A stretch of DNA of 58,932 nucleotides. Source: an uncultured Flavobacteriales bacterium (lineage in GTDB: Bacteria > Bacteroidota > Bacteroidia > Flavobacteriales > UBA1820). Below the pieces are notes generated by a model that saw nothing but the letters and a program-made list of their open reading frames with translations, was not told the origin of the DNA and did not search any database. Location: the NCBI GenBank assembly GCA_938023515.1, contig CALJDR010000027.1:1-58932 (forward strand). Direction: 5' to 3'. Numbering within the stretch: the stretch's first letter is position 1; each line of letters starts with the position of its first letter. Shown one piece after another: positions 8,605 to 17,310 of the stretch. A program made the position numbers and the translations under genes.

Positions 8605-9708
8605 TTACAGGCGGGCTTTGAATTTTTTCAGGCTCAGGACAGTCAGCAGCAGGGCCATCGAGGTCAGAATCCCCATTTCCCACACGATAAACCGTATATC
8701 CAGCCCTTCGATCATTACTTTCTTTACGCCCGAGATAAACCACCGGGCCGGGATGATGGTCGAAATGCCTTCCAGGATGGCCGGCATGCTTTCCACCGGG
8801 TATATCATGCCTGAAAGCAGGATCACAGGCATGATCATTGTCATACCCGAGGCGAGCATAGCCGCCAACTGGGTGCTGGTTACCGTCGATATCAGCAGCC
8901 CCAGTGAAAGGGCCACCAGGATATAGACTACGAACAGCACGGTGAGCAGACCCAGGTTCCCGGCTACCGGCACTCCCAGCACGAATACCGAGAGCAGCAG
9001 GATAGTCGCCAGGTTGACGCACGAAATAGCCAGATAAGGCACTACTTTGGCCAGGATGATATAAATGGGTTTCACGGGGGATACGAGCAGCACCTCCATC
9101 GTACCGGTCTCCTTTTCCCGTACGATGGACACCGAGGTCATCATCGCACAGATGATCAGCAGGATCATCCCGATCACGCCCGGCACGAAATTGTATGCGC
9201 TTTTCATCTGGGGATTGTACAGCAACTGGATGTTCGGGATTATCTGGTATGGTATCCCCGCCTGTCCGGACAGTTCCCGGCCGTAGTCGGAAAGGATGTT
9301 CGAGGCGTACCCGGTGAGCATCGTAGCGTAGTTAGGGTCCGTTCCGTCGGTGATCAGTTGCACCTTTGCGCCGCCCGGACGCAGCATATTGTCCTCGAAA
9401 TTGCTCTCGAAGGCTACTACCAGGTCTGTTTCTCCCCGACGGAACAGGCTGTCCACTTCGGAGTAACTGCCGATACGGCGGGTTACGCCAAAATATTCGC
9501 TCGCGTCGATACGCTGGGCGATGCGCAGGGTGGATACATCCTTCGAGGGATCGAGCACCGCTACCCGGACGCCTTTTACTTCGGTGGAGATGGCGAAACC
9601 GAACAGGACGATCTGTACTACCGGAATGCCTATTACGATGAGCATAGTGCGCACATCCCGCAGGATATGCAGGAACTCCTTGTGAACGAGCGATAGGAAT
9701 TGTTTCAT
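8605..9708 (-). CDS. ABC-2 type transporter permease (YbhS-like)
   Basis: A 367-residue permease, homologous in layout to its downstream neighbour: an N-terminal helix (VIGIPVVQIVLFGFAIS), a large periplasmic domain (about 45-175), then five helices. The motif REKETGTMEVLLVSPVKP, typical of ABC-2 exporters of the YhiH/YbhS group, is clear. It would pair with the other permease to form a heterodimeric channel. It lies 3 bp after the stop of the ATPase gene at 9712-10458, so translation is probably coupled through the operon. Confidence 0.92.
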   Translation of the reverse strand: MKQFLSLVHKEFLHILRDVRTMLIVIGIPVVQIVLFGFAISTEVKGVRVAVLDPSKDVSTLRIAQRIDASEYFGVTRRIGSYSEVDSLFRRGETDLVVAFESNFEDNMLRPGGAKVQLITDGTDPNYATMLTGYASNILSDYGRELSGQAGIPYQIIPNIQLLYNPQMKSAYNFVPGVIGMILLIICAMMTSVSIVREKETGTMEVLLVSPVKPIYIILAKVVPYLAISCVNLATILLLSVFVLGVPVAGNLGLLTVLFVVYILVALSLGLLISTVTSTQLAAMLASGMTMIMPVILLSGMIYPVESMPAILEGISTIIPARWFISGVKKVMIEGLDIRFIVWEMGILTSMALLLTVLSLKKFKARL

Positions 9709-9711
9709 GAT

Positions 9712-10458
9712 CTAATCCGATTTTCGGGTCGCACGACGGGCGATGCGGCTGAAAACGCCGTCCATCGTCTCTTCTGCGAATTCTTTCTTCAGGTTGGCGG
9801 GGGTATCGAGAGCTTCTATCCGGCCGTCTACCATAATGGATACACGGTTGCAGTACTCCGCTTCGTCCATGTAATGGGTAGTTACGAAGACCGTGATCCC
9901 ACTGTCGGCCGCGCGGTATATCAGTTCCCAGAACTGCCGGCGTGTGGCCGGGTCTACCCCGCCGGTAGGCTCGTCCAGAAAGACGACTGCCGGACGGTGG
10001 AATACCGCCACGGAAAAGGCCAGTTTTTGCTTCCATCCCAAGGGCAGGTCCCGCACCATCGCGTTGTGATGCTCCGAGAAACCGAGCGCGGACAGCGTTT
10101 CGTCGGTACGAGCGGCGATTTCAGCCCCGCTGAGCCCGTATATTCCGCCGAACAGCCGGATGTTCTCCCATACTTTTAAATCCTCGTAGAGCGAGAATTT
10201 CTGGCTCATATAACCGATATTCCGCTTGATCTGTTCGGCCTGTGTGTTGATATCGAATCCGGCGACTGAGCCCTTTCCGGACGTAGGCCGGGAAAGCCCG
10301 GTGAGCATCCGCATGGCTGTGGTCTTCCCCGCCCCGTTGGCCCCGAGGAAACCGAATATTTCCCCTTTGTACACTTCGAAGGATATACAGTCCACGGCGG
10401 TGAACGAACCGAAGCGTTTGGTCAGGTCTTCTGCGCGTATGGATAGCTCCCGGTTCAT
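9712..10458 (-). CDS. ABC transporter ATP-binding protein with atypical signature motif
   Basis: A 248-residue nucleotide-binding subunit. Walker A is GANGAGKTT (about residues 39-47), and Walker B is VVFLDEPTGGVDP with the H-loop in TTHYMDEAEYC. The signature motif usually reads LSGGxxQ; here it is LPLGWKQKL, a degenerate form seen in the second half of YbhF-type ATPases. It overlaps the upstream ATPase gene by 4 bp (ATGA). Together the two ATPases (306 + 248 residues) approximate the length of E. coli YbhF, in which the two domains are fused. A heterodimer with one non-canonical site is likely. Confidence 0.93.
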   Translation of the reverse strand: MNRELSIRAEDLTKRFGSFTAVDCISFEVYKGEIFGFLGANGAGKTTAMRMLTGLSRPTSGKGSVAGFDINTQAEQIKRNIGYMSQKFSLYEDLKVWENIRLFGGIYGLSGAEIAARTDETLSALGFSEHHNAMVRDLPLGWKQKLAFSVAVFHRPAVVFLDEPTGGVDPATRRQFWELIYRAADSGITVFVTTHYMDEAEYCNRVSIMVDGRIEALDTPANLKKEFAEETMDGVFSRIARRATRKSD

Positions 10459-11375
10459 AGTGTGTTGTCCTGTGAAAGGTTCATGTAGCAGTCCTCGATG
10501 GTAGCGCGCACCGGTTTTACGGTTACTCCCCGGTGCCCCTGCGAGGCCAGGTAATCCGTCAGATTATTTTCGGTAAGCATTTTGTCTTCGACCGTGATGT
10601 GCAGGGAATCCCCGAAGGAAAAACAACTCCCGATCCCGGGATAGGCACGCAGCAGTTGCAACAGGGCGAACATATTTTCCCCCGTTACGGCCCACAGGGT
10701 CCGGTCGAAGGAATCTACGATATGCCCCGGCGAATCGGTGAGCAGGAACCGGCCTTCCCGGGCCAGGGCTATCCGGTCGCAAAGCGCCGCCTCGTCCATA
10801 TAAGGGGTCGATACCACCACGGCGATCCCCTGCGCTTTCAGTTTGCGGAGCATCTCCCACAGTTCTTTCCGGGATATCGGGTCGACCCCTGTGGTGGGTT
10901 CGTCCAGAAACAATACCGAAGGACGGTGGATCAGCGCGCAGCACAAGGCCAGTTTCTGCTTCATGCCGCCGGAGAGTTTGCCGGCCCGGCGCGTTTTGAA
11001 AGGCTCTATCTGCTGGTAAATGTCTTTGATAAAATCGTAGTTGTCCTGGACGGTCGTCCCGAAAAGGGTGGCGAAGAATGTAAGGTTCTCCTCGACGCTT
11101 AGGTCCTGGTAGAGAGAAAACCGCCCCGGCATATACCCTATCCGGGCGCGTATCTGCCGGTAGTCTTTCACCACGTCCAGCCCGTCCACAGCGGCGGTTC
11201 CTTTGTCGGGCAGCAGCAGAGTGGTCAGAATGCGTAGCAATGTGGTCTTCCCCGCCCCGTCCGGGCCTACCAGGCCGAACAGTTCGCCTTCGGGCACTTC
11301 CAGGCTCACGCCTTTCAAGGCGGGAACCGTGCCGTAATTCTTTTCGAGGCCTTGGGCCGTGACCGCGTACTTCAT
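10455..11375 (-). CDS. ABC transporter ATP-binding protein
   Basis: A 306-residue nucleotide-binding subunit with canonical motifs: Walker A GPDGAGKTT, Q-loop GYMPGRFSLYQDL, signature LSGGMKQKL, Walker B VLFLDEPTTGVDP and a switch region STPYMDEAALCD. In the switch, Pro-Tyr replaces the usual His: STPYMDE against TTHYMDE in its partner. The C-terminal ~85 residues form the extra domain common in DrrA/YbhF ATPases. It starts 1 bp after the HlyD gene stop and overlaps the next ATPase by 4 bp. It is expected to energise the two ABC-2 permeases downstream. Confidence 0.94.
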   Translation of the reverse strand: MKYAVTAQGLEKNYGTVPALKGVSLEVPEGELFGLVGPDGAGKTTLLRILTTLLLPDKGTAAVDGLDVVKDYRQIRARIGYMPGRFSLYQDLSVEENLTFFATLFGTTVQDNYDFIKDIYQQIEPFKTRRAGKLSGGMKQKLALCCALIHRPSVLFLDEPTTGVDPISRKELWEMLRKLKAQGIAVVVSTPYMDEAALCDRIALAREGRFLLTDSPGHIVDSFDRTLWAVTGENMFALLQLLRAYPGIGSCFSFGDSLHITVEDKMLTENNLTDYLASQGHRGVTVKPVRATIEDCYMNLSQDNTL

Positions 11376-11376
11376 G

Positions 11377-12279
11377 TTATTCCGAAAGTTTGACTTCGCC
11401 GTACATCCCTATCTTGATGTATCCGTCGTTCGGCACGGCGATTTTGACGGCATACACCAGGTCGGCGCGTTCGTCCTTGGTCTGGATGGTCTTCGGGGTG
11501 AATTCGGCCTTATCCGCGATCCATTTCACCGTTCCCGGATACTCCTTGCGGATATCGTCCCCGTAGTCGGAGAATACCTTCACCTGCTGCCCGATCTTCA
11601 CATCGGCCAGCTGCGAGGACGTGATATAGGCTCTCAGGTACATATTGTCTGTGTCGGCCACTTTGAACAAGGCTTTTCCCGGGGCGGCCAGTTCGCCCGC
11701 CTGCGCGTAATTGGCCAGTACGGTGCCGTCTATCGGGCTGGACAGGATGCTTTTGCGGATCATATCCTCGATGGCGGCCACCTGTATCTCCAGGGCCGAA
11801 CTCTCTTCCGTGATGCTGGTGTTGCTGTTTTGCAGGGTAGATATCTGGGCGGCCAGTTTCTTTTCCAACACCGCGATCTGCGAATCGAGGTCGTCTATCT
11901 GTTTCTGGGTGGAAGCGTTGCTGGCCAGCAGTTTCTCGTTCCGGCGTTTTTCAAACTGTGCCTTGGCGATTTCCTCCCGGGTCGATGCGATCTGTTTGGA
12001 GACGTCCTGTGCCCGGCTGCGTACCGAACGGGCGTTGGCCGTCAGCTGCATTTTCTGCAGGTAAAGCTGGGTCGTATCGATGTATCCCACCTGCTCTCCG
12101 GCTTTCAGGGCGGTTCCTTCGTCCACGTCGTATTGCATGATACGACCGCTGACTTCCGCCGAGACGATCACTTCGGTCGCTTCGAAAGTCCCTGTGGCAT
12201 CGAATCCGCTGCCTTTTCCGCAGGCACACAACAGGGAAAGGAGCCCCGCTGCGAGTAAATATTTTCCGTTTGTTCTCAT
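11377..12279 (-). CDS. HlyD-family efflux adaptor lipoprotein (YbhG-like)
   Basis: A periplasmic adaptor linking the ABC exporter to the TolC channel. The N-terminus (MRTNGKYLLAAGLLSLLCACG) is a lipoprotein signal with lipobox LCAC. It is followed by the barrel-sandwich half motif ATEVIVSAEVSGRI and GTALKAGEQVGYID, a long Lys/Gln/Glu-rich coiled coil (about 70-175), then the second half-lipoyl block SPIDGTVLANYAQAGELAAPG. The length (300 residues) fits YbhG/EmrA-like adaptors. It lies between the TolC-like gene and the ATPases. Start choice is supported by the signal peptide. Confidence 0.93.
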   Translation of the reverse strand: MRTNGKYLLAAGLLSLLCACGKGSGFDATGTFEATEVIVSAEVSGRIMQYDVDEGTALKAGEQVGYIDTTQLYLQKMQLTANARSVRSRAQDVSKQIASTREEIAKAQFEKRRNEKLLASNASTQKQIDDLDSQIAVLEKKLAAQISTLQNSNTSITEESSALEIQVAAIEDMIRKSILSSPIDGTVLANYAQAGELAAPGKALFKVADTDNMYLRAYITSSQLADVKIGQQVKVFSDYGDDIRKEYPGTVKWIADKAEFTPKTIQTKDERADLVYAVKIAVPNDGYIKIGMYGEVKLSE

Positions 12280-12289
12280 GGTATCGTTT

Positions 12290-13558
12290 TTATTCGTTGA
12301 TGGTATTCTTGTACTGGTAGGCGGAGAGCAATAACTGCACCTGATGCGCAGCGCGATCCTGCCGGGCCATATCCTGGGCGGTAACCTGTCGGAGCATCTC
12401 GATGACCGACATCGTTCCTTCGGCTACTTTGGCCAGGGCTGACTGACAGATACTGCCTCGCAGTTCCACGATACGGTCGTCGTCCTCGAGGAGTTTACGG
12501 TATTTTTCGATTTCCTGCGTCTGCTCGGTGGCTGTCAGATGGGTATTGAACAGGAACGTTTTCCGCTGTACGTCTACCTGGTCGCGCTGGAGTTCGATCA
12601 GCCGCATATCGTTCCGGCGGGTGTAAAGACCGCCAAAATCCCATTTCAGGCGCACTCCGGCGATATAGTAAGCTGAAAATTCATCTTTGAGGAAATTGAG
12701 CCCCGGATTGGCATAGGCTCCCTGTACGAACGCGCCGATCTTGGGCAGGTTCCGGGCGTTCACCGATGTTTTGCGGGCATCCAGTTGTTTTTCCAGTGCG
12801 GCAAAAAGGCTCAATTCCGGCCGGTCTATAGCGGCAGCAGCGGGTACGTCGGGCATTTGCGGGCAGGTCAGGGTATCAGACGCCGCGATTTCCTGGCCGA
12901 TGAACGCCGAAAGCATCCGGATGTAAGCCACCCGGGAGAATGTCAATTCTTTCTGCGTCTGTACGGCGGACAATTGTTCCACTTTTACGGCATCGAGATC
13001 AGTCTGATTGGCAATGCCGTTGGCGATGTAGGCTTCCACCTGTGTGTAGTTCCGGCCCAGTTCCTGTTGCAGGAGGCTGTTCTGCTTCAGTTTTTCGTCC
13101 AGCAGCAGGATCCCGAAAAAGAGCTGGTTCACCCGCTCGCGGATCGCGTAAAGGTCTACGTCTGTCTGGACAGCATCCACTTCGGCCTGCGCTTTAACCT
13201 GCTTCCGCTGCGAACGGATACTGCCCCCGTCCCAGATCGTCTGGTCGAGTTCCGCCATGATCTGGTACTGGTCTTTGCGGGCCCCGACGTCCACGCCCGG
13301 TATTTCGATCGGGATCTGTGTAACCTCGGACTGGTAGCTGGCTTTCCCAGACAGGCTTACCTGCGGCAGGTAACCTTTTGAAGCATTGGCCAGGTTGTAA
13401 CGCGCCGTGCGCTCCACCAGGCCGTACTGGCGGACGAGCGGATAGTTTTCCCGGGCCATATCCTGGCACTGCTCCACCGTCAGCTGCCCATACGCGCCTT
13501 TCAGGGGCAATACAGCTAAGATAAAGGCCAGTAGCGGGAATATCGGTCTGTTTTTCAT
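12290..13558 (-). CDS. TolC-family outer-membrane efflux channel (drug operon)
   Basis: A 422-residue outer-membrane factor. The signal peptide MKNRPIFPLLAFILAVLPL... AYGQ is followed by two internally related halves. Each has long amphipathic helices (for example LLDEKLKQNSLLQQELGRNY), and the beta-strand LKWDFGGLYTRR precedes the second helical block. This is the first gene of the efflux operon. It lies 52 bp after tetR on the same strand, with a palindrome (13579-13592) in the gap. It should give the ABC/HlyD complex an exit across the outer membrane. Confidence 0.93.
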   Translation of the reverse strand: MKNRPIFPLLAFILAVLPLKGAYGQLTVEQCQDMARENYPLVRQYGLVERTARYNLANASKGYLPQVSLSGKASYQSEVTQIPIEIPGVDVGARKDQYQIMAELDQTIWDGGSIRSQRKQVKAQAEVDAVQTDVDLYAIRERVNQLFFGILLLDEKLKQNSLLQQELGRNYTQVEAYIANGIANQTDLDAVKVEQLSAVQTQKELTFSRVAYIRMLSAFIGQEIAASDTLTCPQMPDVPAAAAIDRPELSLFAALEKQLDARKTSVNARNLPKIGAFVQGAYANPGLNFLKDEFSAYYIAGVRLKWDFGGLYTRRNDMRLIELQRDQVDVQRKTFLFNTHLTATEQTQEIEKYRKLLEDDDRIVELRGSICQSALAKVAEGTMSVIEMLRQVTAQDMARQDRAAHQVQLLLSAYQYKNTINE

Positions 13559-13578
13559 ATTATTGACATTATTGTTTA

Positions 13579-13592
13579 ACTCACTTGTTAGT
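13579..13592. promoter_or_regulatory. Putative TetR operator before the efflux operon
   Basis: ACTCAC-TT-GTTAGT is a near-palindrome whose right half is identical to the half-site of the tetR upstream operator (14254-14273) and whose left half differs by one base. It sits 21-34 bp upstream of the TolC start, where it could block RNA polymerase. The spacer is 4 nt shorter than in the other site. Confidence 0.5.
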
Positions 13593-13609
13593 ATTTGGAT
13601 AAAAAAATA

Positions 13610-14221
13610 TCATTTTTGGATCCGCCGCAGGATCATTTCTACGTTCTCGGCTTTTCGGCGGGCTAAGAAGTCTTCCCCGCCGTGGAGTGTATCGTTCATG
13701 AATTTCACCATGGTGCGGGATACGAAAGGGAAAAGGTTGAGTGCTATCACGTCCTGTATCAGGTCCAGAGGATGGATGGGCGCTATATGGCCGGCTTTTA
13801 CCTCCAGTTCAATAGCCCGGGCCAACTTTTCGGCGATGAGCCTGAACGAAGGCAGGAACGCCTTTTTGCAAATATCCCGGCGCTCGGCGCTGGCCTCCAT
13901 TTCGGAGAAAATAAAGCGCGGCAGCCGCGGATTGGCCGCGATGAAATCAAAATGGGTTTCCACCGCTATCTTGATCTTTTCAGCGAAAGGAATGTCCCGG
14001 TCTACGATCGGAAGCAGGGACTGAGACATCATATGTACCTTGGATTCAAAAACCTTGTTAAACAGTTTTTCTTTTGTGCCGAAGTAATAATGCAGCATCG
14101 CATGCGTGACCCCGGCCTTGCGGGCGATGTCCGTCGTTTTGCTCTGGGCATAGCCTTTTTCGAGGAATTCCTCCTCGGCGGCTTCGACAATCAGTCTGGC
14201 GGTATTCTCCCCTTTTTTCAT
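13610..14221 (-). CDS. TetR/AcrR-family transcriptional regulator
   Basis: A 203-residue repressor-type protein. The N-terminal 50 residues form the TetR helix-turn-helix: ARLIVEAAEEEFLEKGY, then TTDIARKAGVTHAMLHYYFGTKEKLF with the conserved YYxFxxKexLF end. The C-terminal 150 residues are the ligand-binding/dimerisation half. It is directly upstream of, and co-oriented with, the efflux genes, and has a palindrome over its own promoter. It therefore probably represses itself and the exporter until a toxic ligand binds. The ligand is unknown. Confidence 0.92.
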   Translation of the reverse strand: MKKGENTARLIVEAAEEEFLEKGYAQSKTTDIARKAGVTHAMLHYYFGTKEKLFNKVFESKVHMMSQSLLPIVDRDIPFAEKIKIAVETHFDFIAANPRLPRFIFSEMEASAERRDICKKAFLPSFRLIAEKLARAIELEVKAGHIAPIHPLDLIQDVIALNLFPFVSRTMVKFMNDTLHGGEDFLARRKAENVEMILRRIQK

Positions 14222-14237
14222 GGCGGTTCGTTTGCCG

Positions 14238-14273
14238 CAAAGGTATAAACAAAAACTAACACGTTTGTTAGTT
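14238..14273 (-). promoter_or_regulatory. tetR promoter with overlapping palindromic operator
   Basis: The -7 box TACCTTTG (minus strand, 14238-14245) lies 17-24 nt upstream of the ATG. Immediately upstream, 14254-14273 holds the inverted repeat AACTAAC-ACGTTT-GTTAGTT (7-6-7), covering the polymerase-binding region. That is the expected place for autorepression by TetR. Confidence 0.75.
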
Positions 14274-14302
14274 TTGATTGAAAAAATATTGGAACAAACA
14301 AA

Positions 14303-14334
14303 AAAAGGCCTTATGAATACTCACAAAGCCTTTT
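14303..14334 (-). terminator. Terminator downstream of fucO
   Basis: On the minus strand AAAAGGC (14328-14334) pairs with GCCTTTT (14303-14309), followed by a T run. It lies about 22 bp beyond the fucO stop codon and upstream of the tetR promoter. Confidence 0.65.
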
Positions 14335-14355
14335 AATGACCTAAAATTTAACTTT

Positions 14356-15510
14356 TTAGAAAGCGGTCCGGTACACGGAAAGTATTTCCTCCACCGAAGT
14401 GTCCCTCGGGTTGCCTCCGGTACAAACGTCTGCGAAGGCCGATTCGGAAAGTGCCGGCAAATCTTCCTCCTTTACGCCGATCTCCTTCAGGTGCAAGGGT
14501 ATCTTTACGTCCGAGGACAGCTTGCGCACGGCATCGACTGCCGCTTTGCGGTATTCGGCCTGCGACATCTTCTCCGTACCCTCCACGCCCATCGCTTTGG
14601 CGATAGCCCGGTATTTCTCCCCTGTTGCCGGGGCGTTGTATTCCATGACATAGGGCAGCAGCACCGCATTGGCGATCCCGTGCGGGGTTCCGTAAAAAGC
14701 GCCCAGCGGGTGCGCCATCGAATGGACGATGCCCAGTCCTACGTTCGAGAAGCCCATTCCGGCTATATATTGGCCCAGAGCCATTCCTTCGCGCCCTTCG
14801 GGGGTATTGTCCACCGCCCCGCGCAAATGTTCACTGATCAGTTCGATAGCTTTCAGATGCACCATATCGGTGAGTTCCCAAGCCCCCTTAGTGATATATC
14901 CTTCGATAGCATGTGTCAGCGCGTCCATTCCGGTAGCCGCCGTCAGTCCTTTGGGCATCGAGGACATCATGCCCGAATCGACGATAGCCACCACCGGAAT
15001 ATCATGCGGATCTACGCAGACGAACTTGCGTTTGCGCTCTTCGTCTGTGATCACGTAATTGATGGTCACTTCCGCCGCCGTGCCTGCCGTAGTGGGGATG
15101 GCGATGATGGGCAGCGCCTTGTTGCGGGTCGCTACCGCCCCTTCGAGGGATCGTACGTCCTCGTGTTCGGGATTGGCCATGATGATGCCCACCGCTTTGG
15201 CCGTATCGATGGACGAACCGCCGCCGATAGCGATCAGGTAATCGGCCCCGCTCTTGCGGAAAGCTCCGATCGCCTGCTTTACATTGCCGATGGTCGGGTT
15301 AGGCTTTACGTCGTCGAATATTTCATAAGGCATCCCTGCCTGCGACAAAATACCGGTCACCCGGTCTACGACCTTGAATTTCACGAGATCTTTGTCGGTA
15401 ACGATAAGGGCCTTTTTCAGCCCCCGGGTTTTGACCTCATCGGGGATTACACTGACCGAGCCTGCCCCGAAATACGAAGTCTCGTTGAGGATCATTCTGG
15501 ATATTGCCAT
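14356..15510 (-). CDS. fucO: Iron-containing alcohol dehydrogenase, lactaldehyde reductase FucO-like
   Basis: A group III metal-dependent alcohol dehydrogenase that likely interconverts lactaldehyde and 1,2-propanediol with NAD(H). The 384-residue sequence keeps long blocks characteristic of E. coli FucO: SRMILNE, DYLIAIGGGSSIDTAKA (NAD site), AIPTTAGTAAEVTINYV, FVCVDPHDIP, TGMDALTHAIEGY and HSMAHPLGAFYGTPHG. The last two carry the Asp and His metal ligands. No other fucose or rhamnose genes are nearby, so the physiological substrate (lactaldehyde, other glycol aldehydes or acetaldehyde) is open. It is a single gene with a terminator after it. Confidence 0.88.
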   Translation of the reverse strand: MAISRMILNETSYFGAGSVSVIPDEVKTRGLKKALIVTDKDLVKFKVVDRVTGILSQAGMPYEIFDDVKPNPTIGNVKQAIGAFRKSGADYLIAIGGGSSIDTAKAVGIIMANPEHEDVRSLEGAVATRNKALPIIAIPTTAGTAAEVTINYVITDEERKRKFVCVDPHDIPVVAIVDSGMMSSMPKGLTAATGMDALTHAIEGYITKGAWELTDMVHLKAIELISEHLRGAVDNTPEGREGMALGQYIAGMGFSNVGLGIVHSMAHPLGAFYGTPHGIANAVLLPYVMEYNAPATGEKYRAIAKAMGVEGTEKMSQAEYRKAAVDAVRKLSSDVKIPLHLKEIGVKEEDLPALSESAFADVCTGGNPRDTSVEEILSVYRTAF

Positions 15511-15633
15511 GATAATTGAAATTGAGAACGGTTAATGATACAATCCCGTAAAAATAACCATTCCCGGGACACGATACCCCTTCCCCGCCGGAAAAATTGC
15601 CGAGAAAATGCAGAAACAAATCCGCCTGATAGT

Positions 15634-17310
15634 TTAGGGGTAAGAGATGTGGTATTTGCGGATCATTTCGAGGTCCTGTTTCTTCAGCGAAAGGCTGTCC
15701 AGGGCTTCGGGCAGGTTGTGGTCGTTCAGGTAATGCCGTTTTTTGGGCACGAAAAGCGGGCTGGAAAGGGCCAGCGAATCATTGGCATACGGAGTGTCGA
15801 TGCCTGCAATATCAAGGAACGTGTAAAATATGTTCTTGGTGCTTACAGGCAGGTTTTTGTTGTTTTGTACGGCGGCTACTTCGGCGGGCCATTGCTGTTC
15901 GTACTGGGGAGAGAACCACCACAGGTACGGGATGTGTATCTGGTAGTAGGTCGGTATCGGGGAGGCGTGCAGGAATCTCCGGCGCGAATCGTCCAACAGG
16001 TCTTCGCCGTGGTCGGCGCAGTAGAATACGGCCGCCGGCACATCGAACGAAGCGACGGTATGTATCACGTCCGCCAGAAATTCATCCGTATAGCGGATGG
16101 AATTGTCGTAGGCATTGATCAGCTTTTCCCGCTCGCGCACGGCTACCACTTTTACATCGTCCGGCTTGTAATACGAGCCGGATGCCGGATAGCGCTCGTT
16201 GTAGTTGAAATGCGAACCATGGGTGTGCATCACTACCAGGAGCTTAGGGCCGCCTTTTTCGATGATAGTTTTCAGGCTGTCGGCCAGCACTTTATCGAAT
16301 GCAGCTTTGTTGCCCGACACGAAATTCTTGTATTCGTCCCCCTGATGGGCGAAATAATCGATGAACGAACGGTTGGGCAGCTGGTTGGACATGAATACCG
16401 TCCGGAAACCGGCTTCCTTGAATGCAGCCAGGATGCCTTTGGTTGTATATACTTTGGAATAGTCGTCCGCCGAGGCCATCGAAAGAATCATCGGTACGCT
16501 TTTGTGCGTGGTGTTGGATTGGGTGAGCGCATCCGGGAAAGCGATAAGGCCCGGTATCTTTTCCAGTTCGGGCGTGGTATTGCGCTGGTATCCGTACAGA
16601 CCGAAATTGGCCGCGCGGGCCGTTTCCCCGATCACCATTACGTACACTTCGCGCAGGGAGTCCGGATGGGCGGCCTGAGCCTCGAAACTAAAGTCTCGGG
16701 AAGATTTGAAATAATCTTCGCTTTTCGACCAGCTGTGAGCCGCAAAGCCCATATTGTAGAATATATTGGCCGGAAATACGTCGTCCATGATCTTCACCCG
16801 CCCCACCAGGCAAAGCGGAACGGAAACCACAGCGATAATGCCTGCGATTGTGAGTTTGGACAGGCGGAATTTCCGGGACAGTTTTTCTTTCAGCCGGATC
16901 GAACGCACGCCTATTATCAGGGTCGGGATGTAAAGCACACAAACTCCCAGGATAGCCGGCATCAGTTTGCCCAGCAGCTCCCCTACTTCGCCGGGATTGG
17001 TGGTAAACAAATTGAGGAACATATCCGAGGCGATGATCGACCGTCCGAACAGATACAGGAGCACGAGCTGGAACGCGCCCAGCACATAGAGCCACACCAA
17101 TACCCACGCCGAGGTGCCCGGGCGGCGGCATATCGTCATCAGTGCCATGTAAAAGGCCAGCGGGAGCGACAGGAACGGTATCCGGCCCCACGATTCGATG
17201 TCTTCCGTAAAGAAAAGGAACACGTTGGGAACCATCAGTATCGCCACAAAAAACCAGTATAAATGTTTCTGGCCTTTGAACCAGAGATCGATCTTCTTAA
17301 AATGCTTCAT
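15634..17310 (-). CDS. EptA-like phosphoethanolamine transferase (sulfatase fold)
   Basis: An inner-membrane enzyme that probably adds phosphoethanolamine to lipid A or another envelope glycan. With the start at 17310 (MKHFKKIDLWF) it has about 558 residues. Five membrane helices lie in residues ~17-170, then a periplasmic alkaline-phosphatase-fold domain. VIGETARAANFGLYGY holds metal-ligand Glu229. SNTTHKSVPM holds Thr268, three residues before SVP and equivalent to the nucleophile of EptA. ADHGE supplies the late Asp-His metal ligands. The start overlaps the end of the upstream barrel gene by 14 bp, suggesting translational coupling. The acceptor is not known. Confidence 0.85.
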   Translation of the reverse strand: MKHFKKIDLWFKGQKHLYWFFVAILMVPNVFLFFTEDIESWGRIPFLSLPLAFYMALMTICRRPGTSAWVLVWLYVLGAFQLVLLYLFGRSIIASDMFLNLFTTNPGEVGELLGKLMPAILGVCVLYIPTLIIGVRSIRLKEKLSRKFRLSKLTIAGIIAVVSVPLCLVGRVKIMDDVFPANIFYNMGFAAHSWSKSEDYFKSSRDFSFEAQAAHPDSLREVYVMVIGETARAANFGLYGYQRNTTPELEKIPGLIAFPDALTQSNTTHKSVPMILSMASADDYSKVYTTKGILAAFKEAGFRTVFMSNQLPNRSFIDYFAHQGDEYKNFVSGNKAAFDKVLADSLKTIIEKGGPKLLVVMHTHGSHFNYNERYPASGSYYKPDDVKVVAVREREKLINAYDNSIRYTDEFLADVIHTVASFDVPAAVFYCADHGEDLLDDSRRRFLHASPIPTYYQIHIPYLWWFSPQYEQQWPAEVAAVQNNKNLPVSTKNIFYTFLDIAGIDTPYANDSLALSSPLFVPKKRHYLNDHNLPEALDSLSLKKQDLEMIRKYHISYP

